From: Flavobacterium soyae
GTDB lineage: Bacteria; Bacteroidota; Bacteroidia; Flavobacteriales; Flavobacteriaceae
Direction of reading: 5' to 3'
NCBI RefSeq assembly: GCF_021245985.1
Contig: NZ_JAJQXA010000011.1
Span: 124,001-188,000 of the forward strand
Length of the DNA stretch: 64,000 nt
Shown here: in pieces, positions 52,690 through 60,744 of the stretch
Layout of the letters: each line of letters begins with the position of its first letter
Position numbering within the stretch: position 1 is the first letter of the stretch
The notes under the pieces: generated by a model
What the model was told of the DNA's origin: nothing
Databases searched by the model: none
The model's input: the letters and a program-made list of their open reading frames with translations, nothing else
Program-made: the position numbers and the translations under genes

Positions 52690-52712
52690 ATTTTACGGAA
52701 AATCCGTAAAAT
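52690..52712. promoter_or_regulatory. 10-bp-arm palindrome between lipoprotein and response regulator
   Basis: ATTTTACGGA-aaa-TCCGTAAAAT is a perfect inverted repeat midway between the two divergent start codons. NarL/LuxR-type regulators bind such dyads, so it is a good candidate operator for autoregulation. A shorter version, ATTACGG-aaaa-CCGTAAT, is at 63283-63300. Confidence 0.6.
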
Positions 52713-52740
52713 TGTTTACTTTTTCATAAATTTTACTGTA

Positions 52741-53409
52741 ATGTCACTTAATATCTTAATTGTTGATGATCATCCTATGACGGTAGACAGTTATGTTAAC
52801 CTTCTGTCTGATGAATGCTTTGATACAATTGAACCCACCTTCCTAAAAGAATACAATTGCGAGACAGCCTATAAAAAAATAATGCTGCTTAAAAAGCAGA
52901 ACACCAAACTCGATTTTGCAATTCTGGATGTTAATCTGCCTCCCTATGAAGAATTTAATATTGCCAATGGTATTGATTTGGCTTTAATAATTAGGAAAGC
53001 ACTTCCTTCATGCAAAATTTTATTACTAACAATGCATACAGAAGCCTTTATAGTAAACAGAATTGTAAAAAGTATAGCACCCGACGGGTTTATATCAAAA
53101 AGTGAAGTTAATTTTGAATCCTTCCCTGCTATTTGCAAAAAGATTCTAATGGGAGAAATGATCTACAGTGATGAAATTGTAAAATCTCAGAAGAAATTAA
53201 CGCATCGAAACCTAAATTGGGATGAATATGACAGCCAGATTTTAATTCTTCTGTCACAAGGCGTTAAAACCGTTAATATTCCAAATCATATTCCGCTTTC
53301 AATGAGTTCAATTGAAAAACGAAAAGCAAATATTAAAAGCCATTTATTATTAGAAAAAGGCGGCGATACTGAGCTTATTAATAAAGCGAGACAATTAGGC
53401 CTAATATAA
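52741..53409 (+). CDS. NarL/LuxR-family response regulator
   Basis: I start at ATG 52741, giving 222 aa that open MSLNILIVDDHPMTVDSYVN, the acidic pocket of a REC domain. The phosphoacceptor Asp is in FAILDVNLPP; Lys is in GFISKSE. The C-terminal LuxR-like helix-turn-helix (about 155-218) is divergent: LILLSQGVKTVNIPNHIPLS, then MSSIEKRKANIKSHL. An in-frame extension upstream covers the small lipoprotein in antisense and is not coding. It is the likely partner of the kinase at 50268. Confidence 0.92.
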   Translation: MSLNILIVDDHPMTVDSYVNLLSDECFDTIEPTFLKEYNCETAYKKIMLLKKQNTKLDFAILDVNLPPYEEFNIANGIDLALIIRKALPSCKILLLTMHTEAFIVNRIVKSIAPDGFISKSEVNFESFPAICKKILMGEMIYSDEIVKSQKKLTHRNLNWDEYDSQILILLSQGVKTVNIPNHIPLSMSSIEKRKANIKSHLLLEKGGDTELINKARQLGLI

Positions 53410-53449
53410 GCTTCAAAAGGAAAATTTGAAGCACAAACAAAAACACATG

Positions 53450-53535
53450 AGGAACCGCACTAGAAACTCCGTATAGAATATCGACAATCTTTGTAGAATT
53501 ACGTGTGCGATTCCTCATTACTCAGAATGACAAAT
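53450..53535. repeat. Inverted-repeat element, copy 2 (degenerate)
   Basis: This is the 24284-24389 element in the other orientation: GAGGAACCGCACTAGAAACT, CCGTATAGAATAT, ACAATCTTTGTAGAATTACG and GTGCGATTCCTCATTACTC. The outer left arm is decayed. It stands between convergent genes. Confidence 0.8.
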
Positions 53536-53591
53536 ATTGATTAACCTTTATACAAACTAAAAAAAACCTGTGTTTCTATATATTTAAACAT

Positions 53592-55076
53592 TCAATATAA
53601 CTTAAACCATTCATTTACTTCTTCGGCTATAGTTTCTTTAATTTCAGGGTTTTCAAATTCATTTGTTGCCGAATTATATTCGTAATCTTTCTGCCATTTT
53701 TTATAATGCAAAGCAACCTGCTCAATTGCATCGCAGATAAATATAAGCTCGTCATTTGTCATAATCGGATGCAGTGACAAACGTACCCAGCCTGGTTTAT
53801 TGATTTGATTTTTCTCCAAAAGTTCATTTGTAATTACGGCTGATTTCTTTTCGTTTATATTAAACAAATAATGCGCATAAGTACTTGCACATGACCAGCC
53901 GCCGCGAACCTGAATACCGAAACGGTCATTTAAAAGCCTCACGATTAAATTATAATGAATATCTTCGATTACAAAGGAAACACAGCCGATTCTTTCTGTT
54001 TTTAAGTCTCCTAAAATAGATAAACCCCTTATTTTTTGAAGTCTTGAAAAACAAACTGCAAGCAGTTCTTTTTCTCTGTTTTTAATGTTTGTAACTCCCA
54101 TTTTATCTTTTAATTCTAAAGCCAAAGCCGCCCTTATTACTTGTAGAAAACCTGGTGTTCCGCCATCTTCTCTAACTTCTATAACCTCACTATAACAATA
54201 TCCCCCTAAAGGATTTGTCCATTTTACATTTCCGCCGCCCGGATTATCAGGATAATCTGCTTTGTATAATTTTTCGTTAAAAACCAAAACACCGCAGGTT
54301 CCCGGTCCGCCTAAAAATTTATGCGGAGAAAAGAAAATAGCATCTAACTGTTGTTCTGGGTCTTTTGGATGCATATCGATTTTGACATACGGTGCCGAAG
54401 CTGCAAAATCAACAAAACAAAGTCCGCCGTTTTGATGCATAATTTTGGCTAATTCATGATAGGGCGTAATAATTCCCGTAACATTTGAACAAGCTGTAAA
54501 CGAACCTATTTTTAAGCTTCTGTGAGCATATTTTTTAATTTCTTCAGAAAGAATTTTGGGGTCAACTAAATTATTTTCATCTGGAGGCAGAATCACAACA
54601 TCGGCATTAGTTTCATACCATGAAACCTGATTAGAATGATGCTCCATATGAGTTATAAAAACAACAGGTTTGTCTTCTGCATCATTTGTTCGCAAACCCA
54701 TTATTCTTTGCAGTTTTGACAAAGCCGCCGTCATTCCGCTTCCTGTTGTTACCAAAACATCAGAACCATTGGCATTAACAGATTTTTTAATTATATCTCT
54801 CGCATATTGATAAGCATAAGTTGATGTTTTTCCTGTCTGGCTGGAAAGTGAATGCGTATTGGCAATCATTGGGCCAATTTTGTTGAGCATAATTTCCTCA
54901 ATTGGTGCATATAATCTTCCGCTGGCAACCCAGTCTGCATAAAGCAGGTTTTGCTTTCCATAAACCGATTTAAAGCGGTGATCTACTCCTATTGTATTTT
55001 CTCTAAATTTAGAGAAGTAACACTCTAATTCTACTGGCTTTGTTGTTGTTTCAATACCACTCATTTCCTTTATCAT
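53592..55076 (-). CDS. Class V aminotransferase/cysteine desulfurase-like PLP enzyme
   Basis: This 494-aa protein has the fold-type I PLP pattern: LLYADWVASGRLYAPIEEIM (about 44-63), TTGSGMTAALSKL, ITHMEHHSNQVSWYE with the ring-stacking His, CFVDFAASAPYVKIDMHP with PLP Asp, and the Schiff-base Lys in FFSPHKFLGGPGTCG. The C-terminal Cys-bearing loop GIQVRGGWSCASTYAHY resembles that of SufS-like enzymes but is not typical. It is a lone gene. Selenocysteine lyase/isopenicillin epimerase-like annotation is common; reaction unknown. Confidence 0.9.
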   Translation of the reverse strand: MIKEMSGIETTTKPVELECYFSKFRENTIGVDHRFKSVYGKQNLLYADWVASGRLYAPIEEIMLNKIGPMIANTHSLSSQTGKTSTYAYQYARDIIKKSVNANGSDVLVTTGSGMTAALSKLQRIMGLRTNDAEDKPVVFITHMEHHSNQVSWYETNADVVILPPDENNLVDPKILSEEIKKYAHRSLKIGSFTACSNVTGIITPYHELAKIMHQNGGLCFVDFAASAPYVKIDMHPKDPEQQLDAIFFSPHKFLGGPGTCGVLVFNEKLYKADYPDNPGGGNVKWTNPLGGYCYSEVIEVREDGGTPGFLQVIRAALALELKDKMGVTNIKNREKELLAVCFSRLQKIRGLSILGDLKTERIGCVSFVIEDIHYNLIVRLLNDRFGIQVRGGWSCASTYAHYLFNINEKKSAVITNELLEKNQINKPGWVRLSLHPIMTNDELIFICDAIEQVALHYKKWQKDYEYNSATNEFENPEIKETIAEEVNEWFKLY

Positions 55077-55162
55077 TTTAATTAACTAAATTTTATTATT
55101 GATTGATTTTTTTAAACACATCCAAACATGGTTTTTCTTTGTGTTCAAAGGCGTTTCACTTG

Positions 55163-55256
55163 TTTTAACACACATAGAACATAGCTATGTGTGAAAATCT
55201 AGATTTTTTACAATCTCTTTTATTTAGAATATAATCTATGTTTCTATGTGTTAAAA
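55163..55256. repeat. Long-arm inverted repeat
   Basis: TTTAACACACATAGAACATAG is mirrored as CTATG-TTTCTATGTGTTAAA about 50 bases away. It lies downstream of the decayed gene at 55274 and before the aminotransferase. Confidence 0.6.
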
Positions 55257-55273
55257 AAACTAATCTGCCTGCC

Positions 55274-55462
55274 CTAAAAGTGATTTAAGCGTTTATTGCA
55301 ATTCTTCTTCATGAAGATTTTTGCTGCAATTATTCCTCTTGAATCGACTAAATAATTTCCCTGAATAGCTCTTACACCATATAGTTTAGCAATGGCGCTG
55401 TTCCAGAAAAGTAAATCAGGAACATGCATCCATGTTAAATTATCATCCTGAATTCCTTTAGG
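55274..55462 (-). pseudogene. TlpA/thioredoxin-like C-terminal remnant
   Basis: Read on the minus strand this gives about 62 codons to a TAG stop: DDNLTWMHVPDLLFWNSAI, AKLYGVRAIQGNYLVDSRG and IIAAKIFMKKN. This is the last half of a TlpA/AhpC-type thioredoxin-like protein (W.hV.dl..wns..a..YgV.aiP..fLiD..G.Iia), with the cis-Pro of the fold changed to Gln. A TGA stop precedes it and the active-site CxxC half is missing. It lies in the transcript path of the SAM-I riboswitch. Confidence 0.7.
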
Positions 55463-55514
55463 TCAATATTAAAAGGCCTTCAGCAAATGGTGTTTAAAAG
55501 AAATTAGAGAGAAA

Positions 55515-55613
55515 TTAATGCTTTCGCATTCGAAAACCAGTAAGACTATATTCTTCGAAAATTGAATTCAAAAGTTCGTCACTGTCTTGTAAAAAATGTA
55601 GTTTGGTTTTCAT
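55515..55613 (-). CDS. Possible 32-aa peptide after SAM-I riboswitch
   Basis: An ATG 58 bases downstream of the riboswitch opens a frame reading MKTKLHFLQDSDELLNSIFE and ending TGFRMRKH. It is hydrophilic and ends in a stop. It might be a leader peptide, or the remaining start of the lost regulated gene. I do not recognise it. Confidence 0.35.
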   Translation of the reverse strand: MKTKLHFLQDSDELLNSIFEEYSLTGFRMRKH

Positions 55614-55670
55614 TTTAAAAAATAAATAATTTTAACAATGATGACCTTATTCAGATTTGCGCCAATCTTT

Positions 55671-55767
55671 CTTATCTGTCCCGCTAGGCGGGAAGGATTT
55701 AGCACCTTATTTGGCAACAGGTTGCTAAGACTTCACAGGGCCTACTCCCTCAGTCTTTCTGGATAAG
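55671..55767 (-). promoter_or_regulatory. SAM-I (S-box) riboswitch
   Basis: On the minus strand the sequence shows the S-box order: P1 CTTATC, CAGAAAGACTGAGGGA, GGCCCTGTGAAGTCTTAGC, AACCTGTTGCC, GGTGCTAAATCC, a P4 hairpin CCCGCCTAGCGGG, ACAGATAAG closing P1. The conserved parts (GAGGGA, GGCCC.nTGAAG, GCAACC, GGTGCTAA.TCC, GATAAG) are all present, so it looks functional. SAM-I elements normally repress methionine or sulfur genes when S-adenosylmethionine is high. Here only a 32-aa frame and a thioredoxin-like remnant follow. Confidence 0.92.
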
Positions 55768-56049
55768 TATCATTCAGAATTTTTCTGTGATACAAATATA
55801 TACTAATTCTACATAATTAGTAGTGTTTTAAATTGCTTTTTTGCCTTTTATTTAAAAAAACTTTTTACAACCAATACAAGGTATTGATTTTCAGTAAATT
55901 AAAATTAATTCAAATTTTCAAACGTAGTACGATCTGTGATATCTTATAAAACCTTATTCTTTTGAAGCTTTCACCGAAATTCCAAAGACAATTTTGAGCA
56001 TTATTGAAGCTTAGGTTTTCATTTCCATTTTATATATTCGTATTTGATT

Positions 56050-56145
56050 TTTAAGGAGCTGATTCCTGCTCTACGCTGTATCTTTTGTGCCGAACCCCGG
56101 CACAAAAGGATGTCGCTTCGATCAGGGCTAGAGCACTCATTTTCA
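56050..56145 (+). repeat. REP-like hairpin element
   Basis: GGAGCTGATTCCTGCTCTACG, in two pieces, leads to a strong stem CTTTTGTGCCG-aacc-CCGGCACAAAAG and ends GGGCTAGAGCACTC. This composition (GC-rich in AT-rich surroundings, central GTGCCG hairpin) is like the abundant REP-type repeats of flavobacterial genomes. Confidence 0.7.
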
Positions 56146-56265
56146 TAAGAAGATTTTGTGGAAAATTGATTTAGAAGAAATATTTAAAATGTATTATTTT
56201 TCTTATAATAATATTTTTAATTATATTTGAACTTCTTAAATCTTCACATTAAGACGACATTAAAA

Positions 56266-56350
56266 TTTGCCCTTGTGCTATGTAGTAAAGTTCCGAAAGG
56301 ACTTTGACGCCGTGAAGAAGCGTAAGACTGCTAAGGTATGAGGGTTTTTA
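56266..56350 (+). ncRNA. Candidate structured RNA, three-way junction
   Basis: Stems can be drawn as P1 CCCTTGTGC/GGTATGAGGG (with wobbles), P1b GTAG/CTGC, P2 AAAGTTCC-gaaa-GGACTTT (GNRA tetraloop) and P3 ACGC...GCGT, with TTTTTATT after P1. It ends about 20 bases before the small gene at 56370. It could be a cis-regulatory leader or a free small RNA; no known family was recognised. Confidence 0.4.
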
Positions 56351-56369
56351 TTCTTAAATTCTTCACTTT

Positions 56370-56603
56370 ATGAGTACCAAAACCCTTTCCAAAGAAGCCG
56401 AAATCAGGCTTTCTAATTTCTTCAATCAAACCGTAACGCCAGAAGAAATGGCAAAAGCCTTAAGGCAGGCAAATTTTGTTCTTTCTTTAAGTTTAATAAG
56501 AGAAAATGAAACCCTGCAGCAAGAAATTGATAAACTTGAAAATAGTTTTTATTGGTTGAATGAACTAGCCGAGATTTTGAATCCTTATTTGGATGTGGAG
56601 TAA
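56370..56603 (+). CDS. Small helical hypothetical protein
   Basis: This 77-aa protein (MSTKTLSKEAEIRLSNFFNQ...) is predicted helical with a coiled-coil-like middle (SLIRENETLQQEIDKLENSF). It has a mild helix-turn-helix look at TPEEMAKALRQANFVLSL. No signal peptide. It follows the structured RNA candidate and is convergent with the TIR/SLOG operon, 60 bases away. Function unknown. Confidence 0.65.
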   Translation: MSTKTLSKEAEIRLSNFFNQTVTPEEMAKALRQANFVLSLSLIRENETLQQEIDKLENSFYWLNELAEILNPYLDVE

Positions 56604-56665
56604 CAAGTTTATTTTACTTTTGAAATTAAAACCCTTGGTCATTTTTATGGTTGAGGGTTTTAATT

Positions 56666-57598
56666 TTACAGACTTTTCAAGCCTTTCATTATTAAAAATA
56701 AAATCTCATGTATATTTTTACTTGAAAAAAGAATCATATTCTCCTCAATACTTAGTTTATTTAATTTCGATAATTTTTCTAAATCAAATTTTAAAAACTC
56801 ATTATTTAAAGTTACATAGTCCGAAAAATTATATTTATCATGTACAAAATCCTTATATTTTAATAAAAAATCACTATTGTATTGAAAACTATTTGATAAT
56901 TCAATAACTGTTTCTCCTTTAATTAGTTTAATCAATTTTTCGCTTGCACCTCCAAAACCCCCAATTAAATAAAGAGGCTTATTTTCTATTAAAGTATACA
57001 AAGCTTCTTCAATTACTCCTGGAATGTACCCCATGTAATTCATTACTTTTCCACCAACTAAAATTCTAGCATCACAATCTTTAGCCATTTGAATTCTCAT
57101 CTCTTTAAAGCATTCACAAATAATAAATCGATCTTCAAAATTTTCAAATGGCATATACTCTTTTGTCTCATCAATTACAATTCTAGAAGAAAGAACAACT
57201 TCTTTGATTTCAATTTGTTTTGAATAAAAATCAATTCTAACATCACGATTCAATTTTTTAGTATTTGGAAACACAAAGTAATTAATGAACCTAAATATTT
57301 TATCGTTTATCTTCTTGTATTGATTTGATAATTCAGAAAAGAAATAAGTAAACCCGCCATGTCTCAGATCTCCACCATACATAGCTGTTCCTTCATTTGA
57401 TATTACATACCTAGCAATTTCAATCGAAATATCATTTAGATGTTGTTCAGAAAATCCTAACCTTTCTAAATCTTCATTTAAAGATACAGATATAGCAATC
57501 TTCTTTCCATTTAAAACTCCATTTGTTTTTAAATTCTCATTTGTTTTTTCAACTAAATCTGACTCTACACCTGAAATGTTTATTTTTCCTTTTTTCAT
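56666..57598 (-). CDS. SLOG-domain ligand-sensor protein
   Basis: This 310-aa protein shows SLOG-superfamily features: GKKIAISVSLNEDLERLGFS (31-50), SNEGTAMYGGDLRHGGFTYF (67-86), the Arg/Glu-rich strand, DARILVGGKVMNYMGYIPGV (about 176-195) and NKPLYLIGGFGGASEKL. It is closest to the TIR-associated SLOG cluster 2 type. SLOG domains sense nucleotide ligands; in Thoeris ThsA a SLOG domain binds the cyclic ADP-ribose isomer made by TIR proteins. Here no SIR2 or membrane effector is fused. It is the last gene of the operon and overlaps the double-TIR gene by four bases. Confidence 0.8.
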   Translation of the reverse strand: MKKGKINISGVESDLVEKTNENLKTNGVLNGKKIAISVSLNEDLERLGFSEQHLNDISIEIARYVISNEGTAMYGGDLRHGGFTYFFSELSNQYKKINDKIFRFINYFVFPNTKKLNRDVRIDFYSKQIEIKEVVLSSRIVIDETKEYMPFENFEDRFIICECFKEMRIQMAKDCDARILVGGKVMNYMGYIPGVIEEALYTLIENKPLYLIGGFGGASEKLIKLIKGETVIELSNSFQYNSDFLLKYKDFVHDKYNFSDYVTLNNEFLKFDLEKLSKLNKLSIEENMILFSSKNIHEILFLIMKGLKSL

Positions 57599-58779
57599 AA
57601 ATTCAAATTAATAGGAGTTGTAAACTCAACGTCCTCATCTAATTCATTTAATATGTTTAATTCTTCAATTCCTAAAGGAGGATCAGGATATAACATAATT
57701 AACTTTTTACTCAACCCTATTTTATACTTTTTAATATCAAGAAAATTAAATAACTCTGGAGGTGATGTCAAAGTTTTAATTTCACTACCTGATGTCTTAT
57801 AAATATCTTTGTAATATTCCAACAGTCTATTTTGATATAAGTTATTAAGTACTTGATATAGTGTCAAATTCAAAATCCTATAAAACCCTATTAACTCATC
57901 ATCAAATATTACTGTAGTAGGAACATTACCAAGATAAGGAAAAGCTCTTTTTTCTCCTTCAATTATATTGTGAACAACTACTATAGGAGATTTATGTTTT
58001 TTCGCTATTAATACTTCTCTTCGGCACCATTCCCTATTTGAATATTCGTCAGTATGAAAAACTACTAAAGCAGAATGCTTTATCTCGTTTTCAAATTGTT
58101 CTGCAAAATCATATCCATTTGCAATATCAACAGTATCAAAAAAAACGTCTAATTTAAGATTGTCTTGAATAAATTTTTTAAATCTAATAGTAGTTATTTC
58201 GCCATCTTTCTTTGCATGACTTAGAAAAAGTTTTACAGGTGAGCCTATTCGATGATTTTCCTTGTCGTTTTGTTTAGGATGAAAATTTAAAAGTAATCTA
58301 GAACAATCATGTAAAAGTTCTGTTTTAATTTTTTTAATTGATTTAATAAGATGCTTCTCTTTATTCAGTTTTAGTTTCTTATCAAAAAATTTAGTTCCAT
58401 CAGTAAATTGAAGTGTACTTAAATTACATCCAATAGAATATGCTTTTTCACAAAGTGAAATAGGAAAAACTCTATTATTATGATCTATTTTTTTTGAAAT
58501 TTCTTCCGTATAATTACGAAAATTCTGATCTAAAAAATATTCTTCATCAATTAATAGAATTATAGCATTTTTCTCAGCATTAGTTATATCAATATCTAAT
58601 GGCATATCACTATCAAGTTTTATATACCTGAAATAAACTGGAATATTAATTCCTCTGGATAATGGATTTTGATAATCTCTACAAAATGTTGAATACAAAT
58701 CTTCAGCAATTCTTTTACCGATTAAAGAATCTGGATGCCAAACAACATAAATATTTAGTGGATAATTAATTATTTTCAT
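57595..58779 (-). CDS. Double TIR-domain protein
   Basis: This 394-aa protein has an N-terminal TIR-like region (about 7-150: NIYVVWHPDSLIGKRIAEDL, IILLIDEEYFLDQNF) lacking a clear catalytic motif, and a second complete TIR (about 181-300: VKLFLSHAKKDGEITTIRF, DVFFDTVDIANGYDFAEQFE, ALVVFHTDEYSNREWCRREV) with the catalytic Glu 255 in the WCxxE motif. A helical C-terminal part follows. The second TIR may hydrolyse NAD or make cADPR-type signals; the first looks like a regulatory or dimer partner. It overlaps both neighbours, in a tightly coupled operon. Confidence 0.85.
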   Translation of the reverse strand: MKIINYPLNIYVVWHPDSLIGKRIAEDLYSTFCRDYQNPLSRGINIPVYFRYIKLDSDMPLDIDITNAEKNAIILLIDEEYFLDQNFRNYTEEISKKIDHNNRVFPISLCEKAYSIGCNLSTLQFTDGTKFFDKKLKLNKEKHLIKSIKKIKTELLHDCSRLLLNFHPKQNDKENHRIGSPVKLFLSHAKKDGEITTIRFKKFIQDNLKLDVFFDTVDIANGYDFAEQFENEIKHSALVVFHTDEYSNREWCRREVLIAKKHKSPIVVVHNIIEGEKRAFPYLGNVPTTVIFDDELIGFYRILNLTLYQVLNNLYQNRLLEYYKDIYKTSGSEIKTLTSPPELFNFLDIKKYKIGLSKKLIMLYPDPPLGIEELNILNELDEDVEFTTPINLNL

Positions 58780-59569
58780 TCGTGTTTTTGGTCATTTGAA
58801 GTCTAGAGTTATCTCTATCATCATAATTAGTATTTCTTTTTTCAAATGCTAACTCAATATATTTTTGTATTTTAATTCTATCATCTGTCCAATCTCTAAT
58901 AATTGCATATCCTGATTTTAAATTATCAGCTAATCTGGCCGGTAATTTAGAATATGTGTGCTTACCAGTGTTATAATTAGAATGAGAAGGTAGTTTTAAT
59001 GCTAAAATACCAGCACATTTATCTCCAATTTTTGGATTTAATGCCCCTGAAATTTCCCAATCAACATGTTTTCTATGTTTTGTGTTTTCTCCAATTAAAA
59101 CTATTAATACAGTTGTATCTGCTAAATAATCATTTTGTATTAACTGTTTAATGTATCCATCTGAATTATCAGAATCTATTTCACCATCTTCAACAGATTT
59201 ATGTATTATTAGATCTGCAAAAATATTTTTAAATCTTTCTTTAAATAATTGATCTTCTAAATGATAATAACTAATAAAGCTCTTCCTTTTAGTTATATTT
59301 TCAGGAATCTCATACCATCTAAATAAATTATTATTAAATGAAAAATTTCCTATTTTATTCCATTTACCATCTTTATCTAATTCTATAGAACAAAAAGTTT
59401 TTCCAGATCGTATTTTTTCCACCATCCAATTTCTATTTTGATCATATGAATTTGAGCTAAGATTTTCCCCAAAATCTTCATAATAAATAATCGATTCAAT
59501 AAACCCTTTGTCGTTTAATGTTAACTTACTAACACAAAAATCAGCCCATTTCATATTAATAACTTTCAC
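58766..59569 (-). CDS. DUF3892 plus ThsB-like TIR fusion
   Basis: This 267-aa protein has two domains. Residues about 8-75 fit DUF3892 (WADFCVSKLTLNDKGFIESI, NRNWMVEKIRSGKTF). Residues about 95-215 are a TIR-like ThsB/MTH538 domain (KSFISYYHLEDQLFKERF, DTTVLIVLIGENTKHRKHVD, with Glu 172 in VDWEISGA). ThsB-type TIRs in Thoeris detect infection and make a cADPR isomer. DUF3892 often precedes defence or TIR modules and may bind the trigger. An alternative start five codons in is possible. The gene overlaps its neighbours on both sides (14 bases each). Confidence 0.82.
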   Translation of the reverse strand: MKVINMKWADFCVSKLTLNDKGFIESIIYYEDFGENLSSNSYDQNRNWMVEKIRSGKTFCSIELDKDGKWNKIGNFSFNNNLFRWYEIPENITKRKSFISYYHLEDQLFKERFKNIFADLIIHKSVEDGEIDSDNSDGYIKQLIQNDYLADTTVLIVLIGENTKHRKHVDWEISGALNPKIGDKCAGILALKLPSHSNYNTGKHTYSKLPARLADNLKSGYAIIRDWTDDRIKIQKYIELAFEKRNTNYDDRDNSRLQMTKNTNENN

Positions 59570-60116
59570 TAATTAAACTATCCATCACATCACTTAAAGG
59601 ATTTTTTTGATCTCCATAATCGCTCATCATCTTTACTTCAAAAAGTATTTCTTTTTTGACTCCTGAAATATTTTCAATCAAGTTATTAGTGTCGTAAATA
59701 TCTCTAATAATTGTTGCTGTCTTTACATACTCTGGTAATCCCCCTTTGGGAATTCCTTTCAAGCATAATGCATACAAAGCTGTTTTATCGTATCCATATC
59801 CGATCTCAAATGGAACCCAAGTCGAATATAATGTATTAGGAGATACAACAACAAGCATGTGAGAACTATTATTAATTCCTTTTCTAATGGAATCAGTAAC
59901 TGCTTTTGCATTGTTTACTTGGTGGTTGTACTTTAAATCTGTATCATAATCATCAAAATAAACATCAATTCCTGCACTTATTAAATAATCTGCAATTTTT
60001 TTCGCGGCATCTTTATCTTTCTGTTGATGTGATATAAACACACATTTTATTCCTAAATTTAAAACTTCACTTCTTGATTTGTACTTTGTGGGATAGTAAT
60101 ATCTATTTAATGCCAT
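59556..60116 (-). CDS. TIR-domain protein
   Basis: I choose ATG at 60114-60116 (186 aa, MALNRYYYPTKYKSRSEVLN); a start at 60170 would overlap the Nmad2 gene by 50 bases. The TIR domain spans about 22-150: GIKCVFISHQQKDKDAAKKI, AGIDVYFDDYDTD, SSHMLVVVSPNTLYSTWVPF, with catalytic Glu 104 in WVPFEIGYG. A single-domain TIR of the toll/bacterial type with a complete active site. It lies four bases after Nmad2 and overlaps the DUF3892-TIR gene by 14. Confidence 0.85.
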   Translation of the reverse strand: MALNRYYYPTKYKSRSEVLNLGIKCVFISHQQKDKDAAKKIADYLISAGIDVYFDDYDTDLKYNHQVNNAKAVTDSIRKGINNSSHMLVVVSPNTLYSTWVPFEIGYGYDKTALYALCLKGIPKGGLPEYVKTATIIRDIYDTNNLIENISGVKKEILFEVKMMSDYGDQKNPLSDVMDSLISESY

Positions 60117-60120
60117 TTGT

Positions 60121-60744
60121 TTAAAGTAATTGTAACTGTTTGTACTCCCTCCAATTGATTGGTGTACCAATTAAACCTAAATCATATTTCTCAAGAATAC
60201 TTTTTATAAATCTTTCTACTAATTCTTCATTTCTAATTGTAATATAATCACGCTGTTTAGAAGTTGGACATAATTCTAAATATGCATCCGGAACTTTTAA
60301 ACATTTATCTCCTAAGTAGACAAAATAATCTGATATCAAAACATATTCTCCACTTAAGTCCTGAATAAGGTTTTTTTCATTTTCTTCCCCATTATGCAAA
60401 CTATGATGAGAATCTACTTGGAACCATTTATCATCTTGAAAGTAGTAGATATTATCTCCATGAATTTGTTTTAAACTTCCATTAATAACAGGTTTTTTAT
60501 AGTTAAACCTATCATCATTCCAATACTCCTGAAACGTTATTTTTTCAGTTACTTTCATTAGAAAAAGCAAATGATTAAGTAATCCATTTTGTACGGCACC
60601 TGTACCTATAATCCAATCACCAACAACAGCCTTTTTTCTTATATGAGGTTTACAACATGCCAAAGTGCAATAAATTCCAAATGGATTTGGTGCGAATCCA
60701 TAATCTCTAGTTATTTTATAGGAATAAATATTCATTATTGACAA
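60121..60744 (-). CDS. Nmad2 (nucleotide modification-associated domain 2) protein
   Basis: This 207-aa protein has the Nmad2 core at residues 11-50: ITRDYGFAPNPFGIYCTLAC, CKPHIRKKAVVGDWIIGTGA. The family was predicted computationally to act with enzymes of DNA base or nucleotide modification; its biochemistry is not established. Conserved Asp-Gly-Phe-Ala-Pro-Asn, Cys-Lys-Pro and Gly-Asp-Trp hint at an enzymatic or nucleotide-binding site. It is between two TIR genes, overlapping the upstream ThsB-like one by ten bases. Confidence 0.8.
   Translation of the reverse strand: MSIMNIYSYKITRDYGFAPNPFGIYCTLACCKPHIRKKAVVGDWIIGTGAVQNGLLNHLLFLMKVTEKITFQEYWNDDRFNYKKPVINGSLKQIHGDNIYYFQDDKWFQVDSHHSLHNGEENEKNLIQDLSGEYVLISDYFVYLGDKCLKVPDAYLELCPTSKQRDYITIRNEELVERFIKSILEKYDLGLIGTPINWREYKQLQLL

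Noticed and set aside
52399..52740. N-terminal extension of the response regulator
   Set aside because: It is the antisense of the small lipoprotein gene; the REC domain begins right after the ATG at 52741.
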